DNA of 64,000 nt from Cohnella sp. SGD-V74 (GTDB lineage Bacteria; Bacillota; Bacilli; Paenibacillales; Paenibacillaceae). Position 1 is the first letter of the stretch. Each line of letters starts with the position of its first letter. The stretch covers positions 1 through 64,000 of the forward strand of contig NZ_PVYW01000001.1 in assembly GCF_003001675.1 (NCBI RefSeq), written 5' to 3'. A program made the translations under genes and the position numbers. Positions 50,319 to 57,975 of this stretch are shown here, piece after piece. The notes under the pieces are model-generated. The model worked only from the letters and a program-made list of their open reading frames with translations, made no database searches and had not been told where the DNA came from.

Positions 50319-51213
50319 GCGACAATTCCCCCAATTCGCTCAGCAAGGCGACCGCCGGAATCGGCAGCAACGACGAACGCAGCCTTACCGAATAGAACTG
50401 GCGCCTAAAGCTGACGCCCGTAATTCTCACCGGCTTCAGCAGACCAAGGGCAAGCTCGTGCTTGATCGTCCACACGGACAGCAGCGACAGGCCGAGTCCG
50501 GCCTCCACCGCCGATTTGACCGCCCCCGTGCTGCCGAACTCGCTGACGACCCGCAGCCGCTCTTCGGTGACGCCGTGCCGCTGCAGCTCCTCCTCCATGA
50601 TCTGTCTCGTGCCCGAGCCTTTTTCCCGCAGCACGAGCGGCTCCCGGATCGCCTCTTCGAGCGATACCTGCTCTCGGGAAGCGAACGGATGGTTCGACGG
50701 AGCGATGAGCAGCAGCTCGTCGTCCATGACCGCTTGGGCCTCGAAGCCCGGAACGTCGCAAGGCGCTTCGATAATGCCGAAATCCAGCCCCTGGTGGGCG
50801 ACCGCTTCGATAATCTCGGTCGTGTTCATCACCTTCATGTCGACGGAGACATTCGGAAATCTTCGCAGGAAGCTGCCGAGCAGCCGAGGCAGCACGTATT
50901 CCCCGATCGTCAGGCTGGCCGCGAACTGCAGCCTCCCCTTCAGCTCTTCGATATACTTGGTCATCATCTCGTCCGTATCCCGCATCAGCTCCACCGCTTT
51001 GCGGGCTTGCGGAAGCAGACGATGCCCCGCCTCCGTCAGCTCCAGCCGTTTCGTCGTCCGGTTGAACAGCTTCGTGCCGAACCGCTCCTCCAATGCTTGC
51101 ACCTGCATCGTCACGGCGGGCTGGGTCATGTGCAGCGACTGCGCGGCCGCGGAGAAGCTTCCCCTCTCCGCGACGGTGTAGAAAATGTGAAGTTGGTGCA
51201 CGTTGAGCGCCAT
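50311..51213 (-). CDS. LysR-family transcriptional regulator (CysL/YwfK-like)
   Basis: A 300-residue LysR regulator. The N-terminal helix-turn-helix LHIFYTVAERGSFSAAAQSL and MTQPAVTMQVQALEERFG is followed by a two-lobed effector domain (LTIGEYVLPRLLGSFLRRFP, GIIEAPCDVPGF, GLGLSLLSVWTIKHE). It resembles the CysL/CysB-like group that controls sulfur or assimilation genes, but no such genes are nearby. It is in one unit with the PHP gene and has an extended -10 promoter at 51249-51257. Confidence 0.9.
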   Translation of the reverse strand: MALNVHQLHIFYTVAERGSFSAAAQSLHMTQPAVTMQVQALEERFGTKLFNRTTKRLELTEAGHRLLPQARKAVELMRDTDEMMTKYIEELKGRLQFAASLTIGEYVLPRLLGSFLRRFPNVSVDMKVMNTTEIIEAVAHQGLDFGIIEAPCDVPGFEAQAVMDDELLLIAPSNHPFASREQVSLEEAIREPLVLREKGSGTRQIMEEELQRHGVTEERLRVVSEFGSTGAVKSAVEAGLGLSLLSVWTIKHELALGLLKPVRITGVSFRRQFYSVRLRSSLLPIPAVALLSELGELSHE

Positions 51214-51248
51214 CTCTTTCCGCCTTCCCGTCCGTAAGTTTCTCTCGC

Positions 51249-51257
51249 ATTATACCA
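51249..51257 (-). promoter_or_regulatory. Extended -10 promoter for the LysR gene
   Basis: The minus strand reads TGGTATAAT, about 36 bases before the LysR start. No good -35 is seen. Confidence 0.5.
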
Positions 51258-51266
51258 TAGAATACG

Positions 51267-51304
51267 AACGGCCGGGCGGAGGGTGCTCCTCCGGCCCGGC
51301 CGTT
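51267..51304 (-). terminator. Strong hairpin after the 145-aa hypothetical gene
   Basis: AACGGCCGGGC and GCCCGGCCGTT arms plus an inner GGAGG/CCTCC stem give a very stable fold 16 bases after the stop. The following TTCGTATTCT is a poor U-run. Confidence 0.65.
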
Positions 51305-51320
51305 CCGATCGCGCAGCCGC

Positions 51321-51758
51321 TTAGCGGCGTTTGCGATTGTTTTTGATTAACGTCATGCGCCTGGAATGGCGCAGCCACGAATAATACGTCTTCAGATCCC
51401 GGAGCTCCATCGTCTCCGACATTCTTCCGAGGAACGTAACGACGATCATCTTGTGGAGGGGATTTCCAAGCAGGTCCGTATCGGTCTCGCTCACGGAAAA
51501 TTCGGCAACGAAAACAAGATCGTCGTCGATCGTATAGACGTCCTGCTCATTCCGGTAATAGGAAACGATACGCCCGTCCTTCAAGCATTGCCACATGAAT
51601 TCGGCGATATCGGAATAGCCGGTCTTCTCCTGCTCCACTCGGTCCGACCAGCGGGTACGAGCATGGTTCGTAATAATGATGTCGGATACTTTCTTATCCC
51701 CAAGAACGACATGAAAGGGTTCGTATGTGCTCCATCGCTCCGTATGCCTATCCTTCAC
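51321..51758 (-). CDS. Hypothetical protein, 145 aa
   Basis: A mixed alpha/beta soluble protein with no signal peptide or membrane span. The N-terminal half holds ITNHARTRWSDRVEQEKTGY and IAEFMWQCLKDGRIVSYY; the middle has strands VYTIDDDLVFVAEFSV and MIVVTFLGRM. The tail is basic (MTLIKNNRKRR), which hints at nucleic acid contact. HARTRWSDRV resembles small toxin or RNase-like families, but I cannot assign one. It is a single gene with its own hairpin downstream. Confidence 0.7.
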   Translation of the reverse strand: MKDRHTERWSTYEPFHVVLGDKKVSDIIITNHARTRWSDRVEQEKTGYSDIAEFMWQCLKDGRIVSYYRNEQDVYTIDDDLVFVAEFSVSETDTDLLGNPLHKMIVVTFLGRMSETMELRDLKTYYSWLRHSRRMTLIKNNRKRR

Positions 51759-51944
51759 CGGGCCATCCCCTTCCCGATTCTAGGTCTTCTGAATCAAATT
51801 TGTCATGTGTTCCTAGGAACTTAAGTACATTCTACAGCATCTATTCCCTACGATTCAACAATAAAATAGACGTTTAGAAAAAATTCCCATGCAATAAAAA
51901 GAGGCGCCCGCCCACCATCGGATGATGAACCGGGACAGCCCCGT

Positions 51945-52739
51945 CTAGCCCAATACGATGCGGTCGTCGGAAAGCTGGTGACCGCTGATTCTCTCGAATT
52001 CTCCCAGCAGCTGCGCGACCGTCAGGCCCGCCTTGCGCTCCGCGGGAACGTCGAGAATGATGCGCCCCTTGTCCATCATGATCAGGCGGTTGCCGAGGCG
52101 GATCGCCTGCTCCATGTTGTGGGTCACCATCAGCGTCGTCAGCTTCATGTCGCGCACGATTTCATCCGTCAGCCGCGTGATCAGCTCGGCTCTGGCCGGA
52201 TCCAGGGCGGCCGTATGCTCGTCGAGGAGCAAAATCTGCGGTTTCGTGAACGTCGCCATCAGCAAGCTGAGCGCTTGCCGCTCCCCGCCGGACAGCAAGC
52301 CCACCTTGGCGCTCATGCGGTTCTCGAGCCCGATGCCCAGACGGCTGAGCTGCTCGCGGAACAGCTTCCGCTTCGAAGCGGTCGCTCCCCAGCCCAGTCC
52401 GCGCGGCTTGCCGCGCTTGTAGGCCATCGTCAGGTTCTCCTCGATCGTCATCCGCGGCGCAGTCCCGGCCATCGGATCTTGGAAGACCCGCCCGATCCAG
52501 CAGCTTCTCTTATATTCGGGCAAGCCGTGCACCTCGGTGCCCTCGATTCTGATCGCTCCGATGTCCGGCTTCATAACGCCCGAGATCAAGTTCATCAGCG
52601 TCGACTTGCCCGCCCCGTTGCTGCCGATGACGGTCACGAAATCTCCCGATTTGATTTTCAGGTTGGCGTTCATGAGCGCCACCTTCTCGTCCGGCGTTCC
52701 GGGATTAAACAGCTTGGATACGTTCGTCAGGTCGAGCAT
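51945..52739 (-). CDS. ABC transporter ATPase, TrpXYZ-type amino-acid uptake
   Basis: A 264-residue ATPase with Walker A GSNGAGKST, signature LSGGERQAL, Walker B ILLLDEHTAALD and H-loop MVTHNMEQAI. Its ATG overlaps the permease stop by one base. It belongs to the COG1101 group always found with this permease and binding-protein type, which imports tryptophan or tyrosine in streptococci. The substrate here is inferred from the family only. Confidence 0.85.
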   Translation of the reverse strand: MLDLTNVSKLFNPGTPDEKVALMNANLKIKSGDFVTVIGSNGAGKSTLMNLISGVMKPDIGAIRIEGTEVHGLPEYKRSCWIGRVFQDPMAGTAPRMTIEENLTMAYKRGKPRGLGWGATASKRKLFREQLSRLGIGLENRMSAKVGLLSGGERQALSLLMATFTKPQILLLDEHTAALDPARAELITRLTDEIVRDMKLTTLMVTHNMEQAIRLGNRLIMMDKGRIILDVPAERKAGLTVAQLLGEFERISGHQLSDDRIVLG

Positions 52740-53665
52740 CAGGCTTTACCTCCTTTGCCAGGAGCGATCGTCGCGAGCAGTTCCTCGGAACGCTTCTTGG
52801 CGACGCTGCGCTGCCTCATCACCCGGCGAACGTACGGAACGACGAGCGCGACAATGACGATAAGCGCGGTAACCAGCTTAAGATCGGAGGCTTCGAACAG
52901 TTCGACGCGCAGAGCGATGGCGATGACGATCCGGTAGATGATCGCGCCGATGACGACGGCCAGCGTCGCCATAAACACCGTTCTCGCTCCGAAAATCGCC
53001 TCGCCGATAATAACGGAAGCAAGCCCGATGACGATCATCCCTACGCCCATCGTGACGTCGGCGAACCCGCCTTGCTGGGCAATAAGCGCGCCCGACAGCG
53101 CGACCAGGCCATTCGACAGGCTGACGCCCAATATTTTCGTGCCGTCCGTGTTCGCTCCGAAGCTGCGAATCATCCGCTCGTTATCGCCCGTAGCTCTGAG
53201 CGCAAGCCCCAAATCCGTATGGAGGAAGGCGTCCAGCAACAGCTTGACGATCAGCACCGCGATCCCCATGACGAGAATAAACAGGCCGACCGGCTTCACG
53301 ATCGAAGAAATCAACGTATCCATATTGACGATGGACACGTTCGGACGACCCATGATCCGAATGTTGATGGAGTGAAGCGCGATCATCATCAGAATACCGG
53401 CCAGCAAGCCGTTTACTTTGCCTTTCGTATGCAGAAGTCCGGTGCAGACCCCCGCGAGGAGCCCGCCTCCGAAGGCGGCCAGCGTGGCGAGCGCGGGATG
53501 ATACCCCGTCGAGATCATGATCGCGGCGATCCCTCCTCCCGTCGCGAAACTCCCGTCGACGGTCAGGTCGGGGAAATCCAAGATGCGGAACGTGATGTAG
53601 ACCCCGAGCGCCATCAAAGCGTACAGCAGTCCCAGCGCAACGGCTCCGTAGATCGAATCAATCAT
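52739..53665 (-). CDS. ABC transporter permease, TrpXYZ-type
   Basis: A 308-residue COG4120-type permease with eight to nine membrane spans, beginning IYGAVALGLLYALMALGVYI with ITFRILDFPDLTVDGSFATG, which is characteristic of this group. A coupling loop RATGDNERMIRSFGANTDG contacts the ATPase. The C-terminus is basic. It sits between the binding protein (63 bases upstream) and the ATPase. Confidence 0.86.
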   Translation of the reverse strand: MIDSIYGAVALGLLYALMALGVYITFRILDFPDLTVDGSFATGGGIAAIMISTGYHPALATLAAFGGGLLAGVCTGLLHTKGKVNGLLAGILMMIALHSINIRIMGRPNVSIVNMDTLISSIVKPVGLFILVMGIAVLIVKLLLDAFLHTDLGLALRATGDNERMIRSFGANTDGTKILGVSLSNGLVALSGALIAQQGGFADVTMGVGMIVIGLASVIIGEAIFGARTVFMATLAVVIGAIIYRIVIAIALRVELFEASDLKLVTALIVIVALVVPYVRRVMRQRSVAKKRSEELLATIAPGKGGKA

Positions 53666-53728
53666 CGGTTAAGCCTCCTCACAGACAAATGGAGTGAGCG
53701 ACGGCTGCCGCCCACCCCATTGTTCTGT

Positions 53729-54736
53729 TTACTGGATAATATTATTTTCTTTGTCCTTCACTTTATCCTTCATCGCGTCCGTGACGGAGATGCCCTGCGC
53801 TTCGGCCGCTTTCAGGTTCAGGATCAGGTCCAGCTTGTCCGGTACGGATACCGGCATGTCGGCCGGTTTCTTGCCGTTCTTCAGCACGTCGACGGCCATC
53901 TGGCCGACTTGGTAGCCGTGGTCGTAATATTTGAAGCCGACCGTTGCGAACGCGCCCTTCTCGACCGTATCGCGGTCGCTGGAGAAGAACGGAAGCTTGT
54001 TGTCGTTGGCGACTTGAATAATCGAATCCGCCGCGGTGACGACCGTGTTATCGAGCGTGATGTAGATCGCGTCCGCGCGTCCGATCAGCGATTCGGCCGC
54101 TTGCTTCACTTCGGAGGAAGTCGTGGCTGCCGCTCTGACCAGCTTGATGCCGTGGGCCGACAGCGCTTCCTCGGCTTTCTTCGCCATAATAACAGCGTTG
54201 GACTCGCCTTCGTTGATTACGATACCGACGTTCTTCACGTCAGGGAAATCCGAAGCGATGAAGTCCATCAACTGCACGATCGCTTCCGGGTTCGTGTCGG
54301 ACGCGCCGGTGACGTTGGCGCCCGGCTTCTCCAGGCTGCTGACGACTTTGTCGGCGAGAGGGTCGGTAACGGCCGCGAACAGAACCGGGAAGTCTTTGAC
54401 GTTCTGGGCGAGCGACAGCGCGGACGGCGTAGCGATGCCGAGCGCCAGATCGTATTTGCCGGAGGCGATCTTCTGCGCGATCGACAGGTTGTTCGTCGAA
54501 TCTCCTTGCGCGATATTGACGTCGACTTTCAGATTATCGCCTTCCTTGATGCCGGCGTCTTCAAGCGCCTTGAGGAAGCCGTCTCTGGTCGCGTCAAGCG
54601 ACGGATGTTCGACGATTTGCGAAATGGCAATCGTATAGCTTGCGGAGCCGGATTCCTTACTGCCGCACCCTGCAAGCGCTAACAGCGCCGTGGTGGACAG
54701 CATTACGGTCGATAACAGTTTCTTTTTCAACTTCAT
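53729..54736 (-). CDS. ABC transporter substrate-binding lipoprotein, TrpX-type
   Basis: A 335-residue lipoprotein of the COG2984 (ABC_sub_bind) family. Its signal peptide ends in LALAGC (Cys24). The domain begins YTIAISQIVEHPSLDATRDG and continues with TPSALSLAQNVKDFPVLFAA and SNAVIMAKKAEEAL, typical of the tryptophan/tyrosine-type binders. The ATG at 54736 gives the signal peptide, and AAAGGGG lies close before it. No T-box or riboswitch is evident upstream. Confidence 0.87.
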   Translation of the reverse strand: MKLKKKLLSTVMLSTTALLALAGCGSKESGSASYTIAISQIVEHPSLDATRDGFLKALEDAGIKEGDNLKVDVNIAQGDSTNNLSIAQKIASGKYDLALGIATPSALSLAQNVKDFPVLFAAVTDPLADKVVSSLEKPGANVTGASDTNPEAIVQLMDFIASDFPDVKNVGIVINEGESNAVIMAKKAEEALSAHGIKLVRAAATTSSEVKQAAESLIGRADAIYITLDNTVVTAADSIIQVANDNKLPFFSSDRDTVEKGAFATVGFKYYDHGYQVGQMAVDVLKNGKKPADMPVSVPDKLDLILNLKAAEAQGISVTDAMKDKVKDKENNIIQ

Positions 54737-55073
54737 TACCCCTTTATCGTGTTTGTTTTTTTCTCCAGCTGCTGAAAAGCTTCGACGCTTCTTCCAGTTA
54801 CAGCGATAAAAAAGAATTGATACTAGTTTAATAGTCCGTTTCACGATTCGTCAATTGCAATCTTTCACAGTCGGGCATCCCAAGCAAAAACGCCTTCGGC
54901 GTCCTCTGGACGATGAATGCGTTTTGTCGGAGACGATTCAGAGAAGGATAGCGAATTTTATACTTGCTCAATCGTGGACAAAGGAAGAGACAGCCCCGCA
55001 GGCGAGGCTGTCTCTCTTGAGCGAGTGCGGTTCCGTTCGAACGTCCGGCCCCCGAGAGATCGCGCTCCCGGAC
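54737..55073. other. Intergenic region before the TrpX-type operon
   Basis: This stretch holds a candidate promoter (TTGACG at 54849-54854, 18 bases, TAAACT at 54825-54830, minus strand) and the ylbG terminator at 54986-55015. I looked for a T-box (GGGTGGNACCGCG) and for riboswitch cores and saw none. No gene is supported. Confidence 0.5.
54986..55015 (-). terminator. Rho-independent terminator of ylbF-ylbG
   Basis: AGAGACAGCC pairs with GGCTGTCTCT around a 10-base loop, followed by TCCTTTG on the minus strand. Confidence 0.8.
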
Positions 55074-55337
55074 TTACAGGCCGTAAAACCGCGTTTTGTC
55101 CGGTACGTTCTTCTCGTACTCGGTTTTGATCTCGTTCCTGTAGGAACGTTCCACCTTGCGCACGAAGGGCAGCCTCTGCAAGTTGCGAACCGTCTCATCC
55201 GCCACATCGGCGTTCATATACATGACGGCGTAGTGCATCTTGCGGGACAAGTAATGGAGCGTTCCGTACTTGTCCAAGCCTCTGGCCGCCTTCGAATCGC
55301 TGAACCATACGATGTACCCTGTCCGTTCGGCAAACAT
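55074..55337 (-). CDS. ylbG: YlbG family protein (DUF2129)
   Basis: An 87-residue protein starting MFAERTGYIVWFSDSKAARG, with LHYLSRKMHYAVMYMNADV and the conserved FVRKVERSYRNEI. GGAGG lies seven bases before the ATG at 55337; the longer frame runs back into ylbF. ylbG follows ylbF in Bacillus too, but its function is not known. Confidence 0.93.
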   Translation of the reverse strand: MFAERTGYIVWFSDSKAARGLDKYGTLHYLSRKMHYAVMYMNADVADETVRNLQRLPFVRKVERSYRNEIKTEYEKNVPDKTRFYGL

Positions 55338-55365
55338 GTCCAACCTCCGTCTGAACTGGAATCCG

Positions 55366-55851
55366 TTACCCGCAGCCTCCGCTCCCGCAGGAGCAGCTGC
55401 CCCCGTTGCCGCAGCCCGAAGCTTTCGGATTAGGGTTGTTGTCCGGAACCTTGATGCTCTGCGATACCGCAAAAGCGAGCGTTCTGGATATATCGGTCAG
55501 CAGCTCGTCCAAGGAGCTCTCCGCGGCTTTGTATTTGCGCACGGATTCTACCTCGTCCAGCCGCTGCTGCGCTTCGTACACTTGCTCCAACGCGGCGTTG
55601 TAATCGGGATGGAATCTTCCGAAACGCTCGCACTCCGCGAACTTCTCCTTCGCCTGAAGAAACTGCTTCTTCAAGCTCTGGGCCTTGGCGTCCTGCAGAA
55701 CTTCCGTCTTCCAATAAGCGTATTCCGCAGCGAAGTCGGAGCGGATCAGCGATTCCCCCAGCTGGTAAGCGCGGTCCAGCAGCAGCGCCATATCGACGGG
55801 CTCTGCCGCGCTATATTCCGCCGCGGGGAGGTTTTGCGTCATGCTGGCCAT
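55366..55851 (-). CDS. ylbF: YlbF family protein with Cys-rich tail
   Basis: A 161-residue YlbF/YmcA-family protein. In B. subtilis YlbF works with YmcA and YaaT (RicAFT) to direct RNase Y processing and Spo0A activation, and the complex binds Fe-S clusters. The helical core has LLLDRAYQLGESLIRSDFA and FHPDYNAALEQVYEAQQRL. The tail GCGNGGSCSCGSGGCG contains four cysteines, plausible metal or cluster ligands. The start is one of two nearby ATGs (55851 or 55842). Confidence 0.9.
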   Translation of the reverse strand: MASMTQNLPAAEYSAAEPVDMALLLDRAYQLGESLIRSDFAAEYAYWKTEVLQDAKAQSLKKQFLQAKEKFAECERFGRFHPDYNAALEQVYEAQQRLDEVESVRKYKAAESSLDELLTDISRTLAFAVSQSIKVPDNNPNPKASGCGNGGSCSCGSGGCG

Positions 55852-55917
55852 CGGCCTCACCTCACCATTCGGCTTTGTCTTACCTCCCCTATCATAACAC
55901 AAGATGAGCTCATCCGG

Positions 55918-57975
55918 TCAATTGGTTTCAAGCTCCTCCAGATCGGGAAGAACGATCATCAGCTCGGCGACTTCCTCTGCGCGAACGCGCGCCGGTTCCA
56001 TCGGACCGACGATGGAATCGCGACCGTCGGACGGATGGCGCCATCTCCCCTCGGCTACCCAGGAAGCTCCGTTCTCGCGCATGCTGCGCGGCGCAAAATA
56101 ACAGGCGTCTCCTTCCCGTTCCAGACGAACCGCCGTCCGCCACTCGATGGCTCGCCTGATCAACTCCTTGCTCGTGGAAGGATGATACTTCCTCGGCCTC
56201 GTCACCCATGTCGCAGGGATGTCCCCCAGCCCCGGGAACAGCTCTTCCGTACCGGTTCCCCCCCTGTCCGCCTCGAAGGCGGACAGCGCCGATCCGATTC
56301 CGGGCCACCCCCGTTCCTCGCTTGACGACCGTTCGTCTTTCCCCGGCAGCTCGCCGCCTGCCGACCGTTCTCTAGCCGGTTGATCACCGCCTGCAGGTCG
56401 TTCGTCGCTCGCCAATCGCACTCTCTCCGGCCGTTCACCGCCTCTTCGAGACTCATCCGTCGCGCCCCGCTCCATTCGAACGGCATCCGCAGGCGGATAA
56501 CCGACTTGCCGCAGCTTGGCCCGAATCGCTTTGCCTGCGGCAGCGTCGACGAGAAAGTGCCTGTCCCCGATTCGTTCCAAGATCATCCCCGCTATGTCGG
56601 CGTCGGAGGCGACGACGTCCGCGACCTCCTTGCTGTCCGCGCGCAGCACCAGCGCTTCGACGAGCTCCGTCCTTCCCAGCGAAGCGAACCAGTCGCGGAG
56701 CGCAGCCCGAACGGGCTCGGGAACCGGGGCTTGGGATCCCTGCTCCAATACGCCCAGCACTTCTCCGAGCGAATAGCCCAAGCGGAAAGCCTCCTCGCAC
56801 GAGCGCCGCGTCAGCCGGTACACGCACAATTCGTCGGCCTTCTCCATCTCCGCAACGTCGAACAGCGTCCAGCGCGTCGCCAAGCCGACGTCCGGCGGAA
56901 CGAGAATTTCCCCGTCGGGCTGCAGGATGAAAGGACTCTCCTCGCCCTCGTTATAGCTCATCGGCTCCATACGCCTTCTTATGACCGTCTGACCCCGCCA
57001 TGTTCCGCGTTCGATCCAGCCGAGCGCCTCCAGCACCGCCAGCCGCCCGTCGGCTTCTTCCCGGCTCTGCCACTGGCCGCCGATTCGCCCTTCGGTATGC
57101 CACTTGCCAGCGCTTAATCCCAGCGCCGCCGAGAACGTCAGATGAAAGGCCGGCCGCGAGGCGCAGTATCTGGTCATGACCAGACCGTGCAGCCGGCGAT
57201 CGGCTTCGCGCAGCGTCAAACCGAGCCATTCGTTCAAAACGCTCCGCTGAACGCCAATGACGCCGTCCTGCTCGTTCAGCACCCCGCAGACGAGTCCGAG
57301 ATCGAGAGCCAGCATCGCCTGCGGGGGCACCTGTTCCCCATAAGGATAAGTCGGCAGCAAGCCGTTCAGCGCCTCCGCCTCAAGCCGCATAGCCGCTGCG
57401 ACCCGTGCGACCGCCGCCTGCTGCGGCGCTCCCTTGGCCGTTCGCGCTACCGGCTTCCTGGCGATCTCGTGCCAGGCCGACAGCAAGCCGAGCGCCAGCG
57501 GCTGTCGGAAATCCGCCGCGTTCGGCGCGACCTCCCAAGCTTCATCGGGCTCAAGCGGCCGATTATCCGCAGGAAGCAGCAGCGGCTGCCACAGCGCGAC
57601 GGCGTCGTCCGGCACGTAGATCAGCCGGTCTCCCCAGCTTTTGCGCACCGCGAACACGATGCCGCTTCTGCGCAGCTTCGCGATCGCGACGCGCGCCTCG
57701 GCCCCGGTCAAGCCGAGCTCCTCTTCCGCGTCCGCCGCGATCCGTTCCGGCTCGAACGGATTGGCTCCGTATTTGTTCAGCACGCCCCTTAATACGGCGA
57801 TCTGGTCGGCATCGCGGCAGCGATGCAGCCAAGCCTCGGCCCATTCCGGGTCCGACAGCGTGTCGGCCAGCTCCATGCCCGGCTCCAGCCTCGCCTTGAC
57901 CGCGGGATCGGAGGCAATGAGCCGCTTCATCGCCTCCGGCAGCCTCTCGACGGACCGTCTGACGTTCATGGGCAC
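55918..57975 (-). CDS. Helicase-associated protein with XPB/Ssl2 N-terminal-like domain
   Basis: A 685-residue partner of the XPB helicase, matching the Helicase_C_3 (XPB/Ssl2 N-terminal) family. The N-terminal two thirds contain several winged-helix-like segments (ELGLTGAEARVAIAKLRRSG). The region ESPFILQPDGEILVPPDVGL followed by CVYRLTRRSCEEAFRLGYSLGEV is the family hallmark. A Gly/Arg/Glu-rich low-complexity insert (about 520-570) precedes a C-terminal segment that recalls WYL-like or nucleic acid binding ends. No ATPase motifs are present. It overlaps the helicase by 10 bases. Confidence 0.85.
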   Translation of the reverse strand: MPMNVRRSVERLPEAMKRLIASDPAVKARLEPGMELADTLSDPEWAEAWLHRCRDADQIAVLRGVLNKYGANPFEPERIAADAEEELGLTGAEARVAIAKLRRSGIVFAVRKSWGDRLIYVPDDAVALWQPLLLPADNRPLEPDEAWEVAPNAADFRQPLALGLLSAWHEIARKPVARTAKGAPQQAAVARVAAAMRLEAEALNGLLPTYPYGEQVPPQAMLALDLGLVCGVLNEQDGVIGVQRSVLNEWLGLTLREADRRLHGLVMTRYCASRPAFHLTFSAALGLSAGKWHTEGRIGGQWQSREEADGRLAVLEALGWIERGTWRGQTVIRRRMEPMSYNEGEESPFILQPDGEILVPPDVGLATRWTLFDVAEMEKADELCVYRLTRRSCEEAFRLGYSLGEVLGVLEQGSQAPVPEPVRAALRDWFASLGRTELVEALVLRADSKEVADVVASDADIAGMILERIGDRHFLVDAAAGKAIRAKLRQVGYPPADAVRMERGATDESRRGGERPERVRLASDERPAGGDQPARERSAGGELPGKDERSSSEERGWPGIGSALSAFEADRGGTGTEELFPGLGDIPATWVTRPRKYHPSTSKELIRRAIEWRTAVRLEREGDACYFAPRSMRENGASWVAEGRWRHPSDGRDSIVGPMEPARVRAEEVAELMIVLPDLEELETN

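Noticed and set aside
54737..54985. T-box or other riboswitch upstream of the TrpX-type operon
   Set aside because: The family suggests tryptophan or tyrosine control, but no T-box core or antiterminator is visible.
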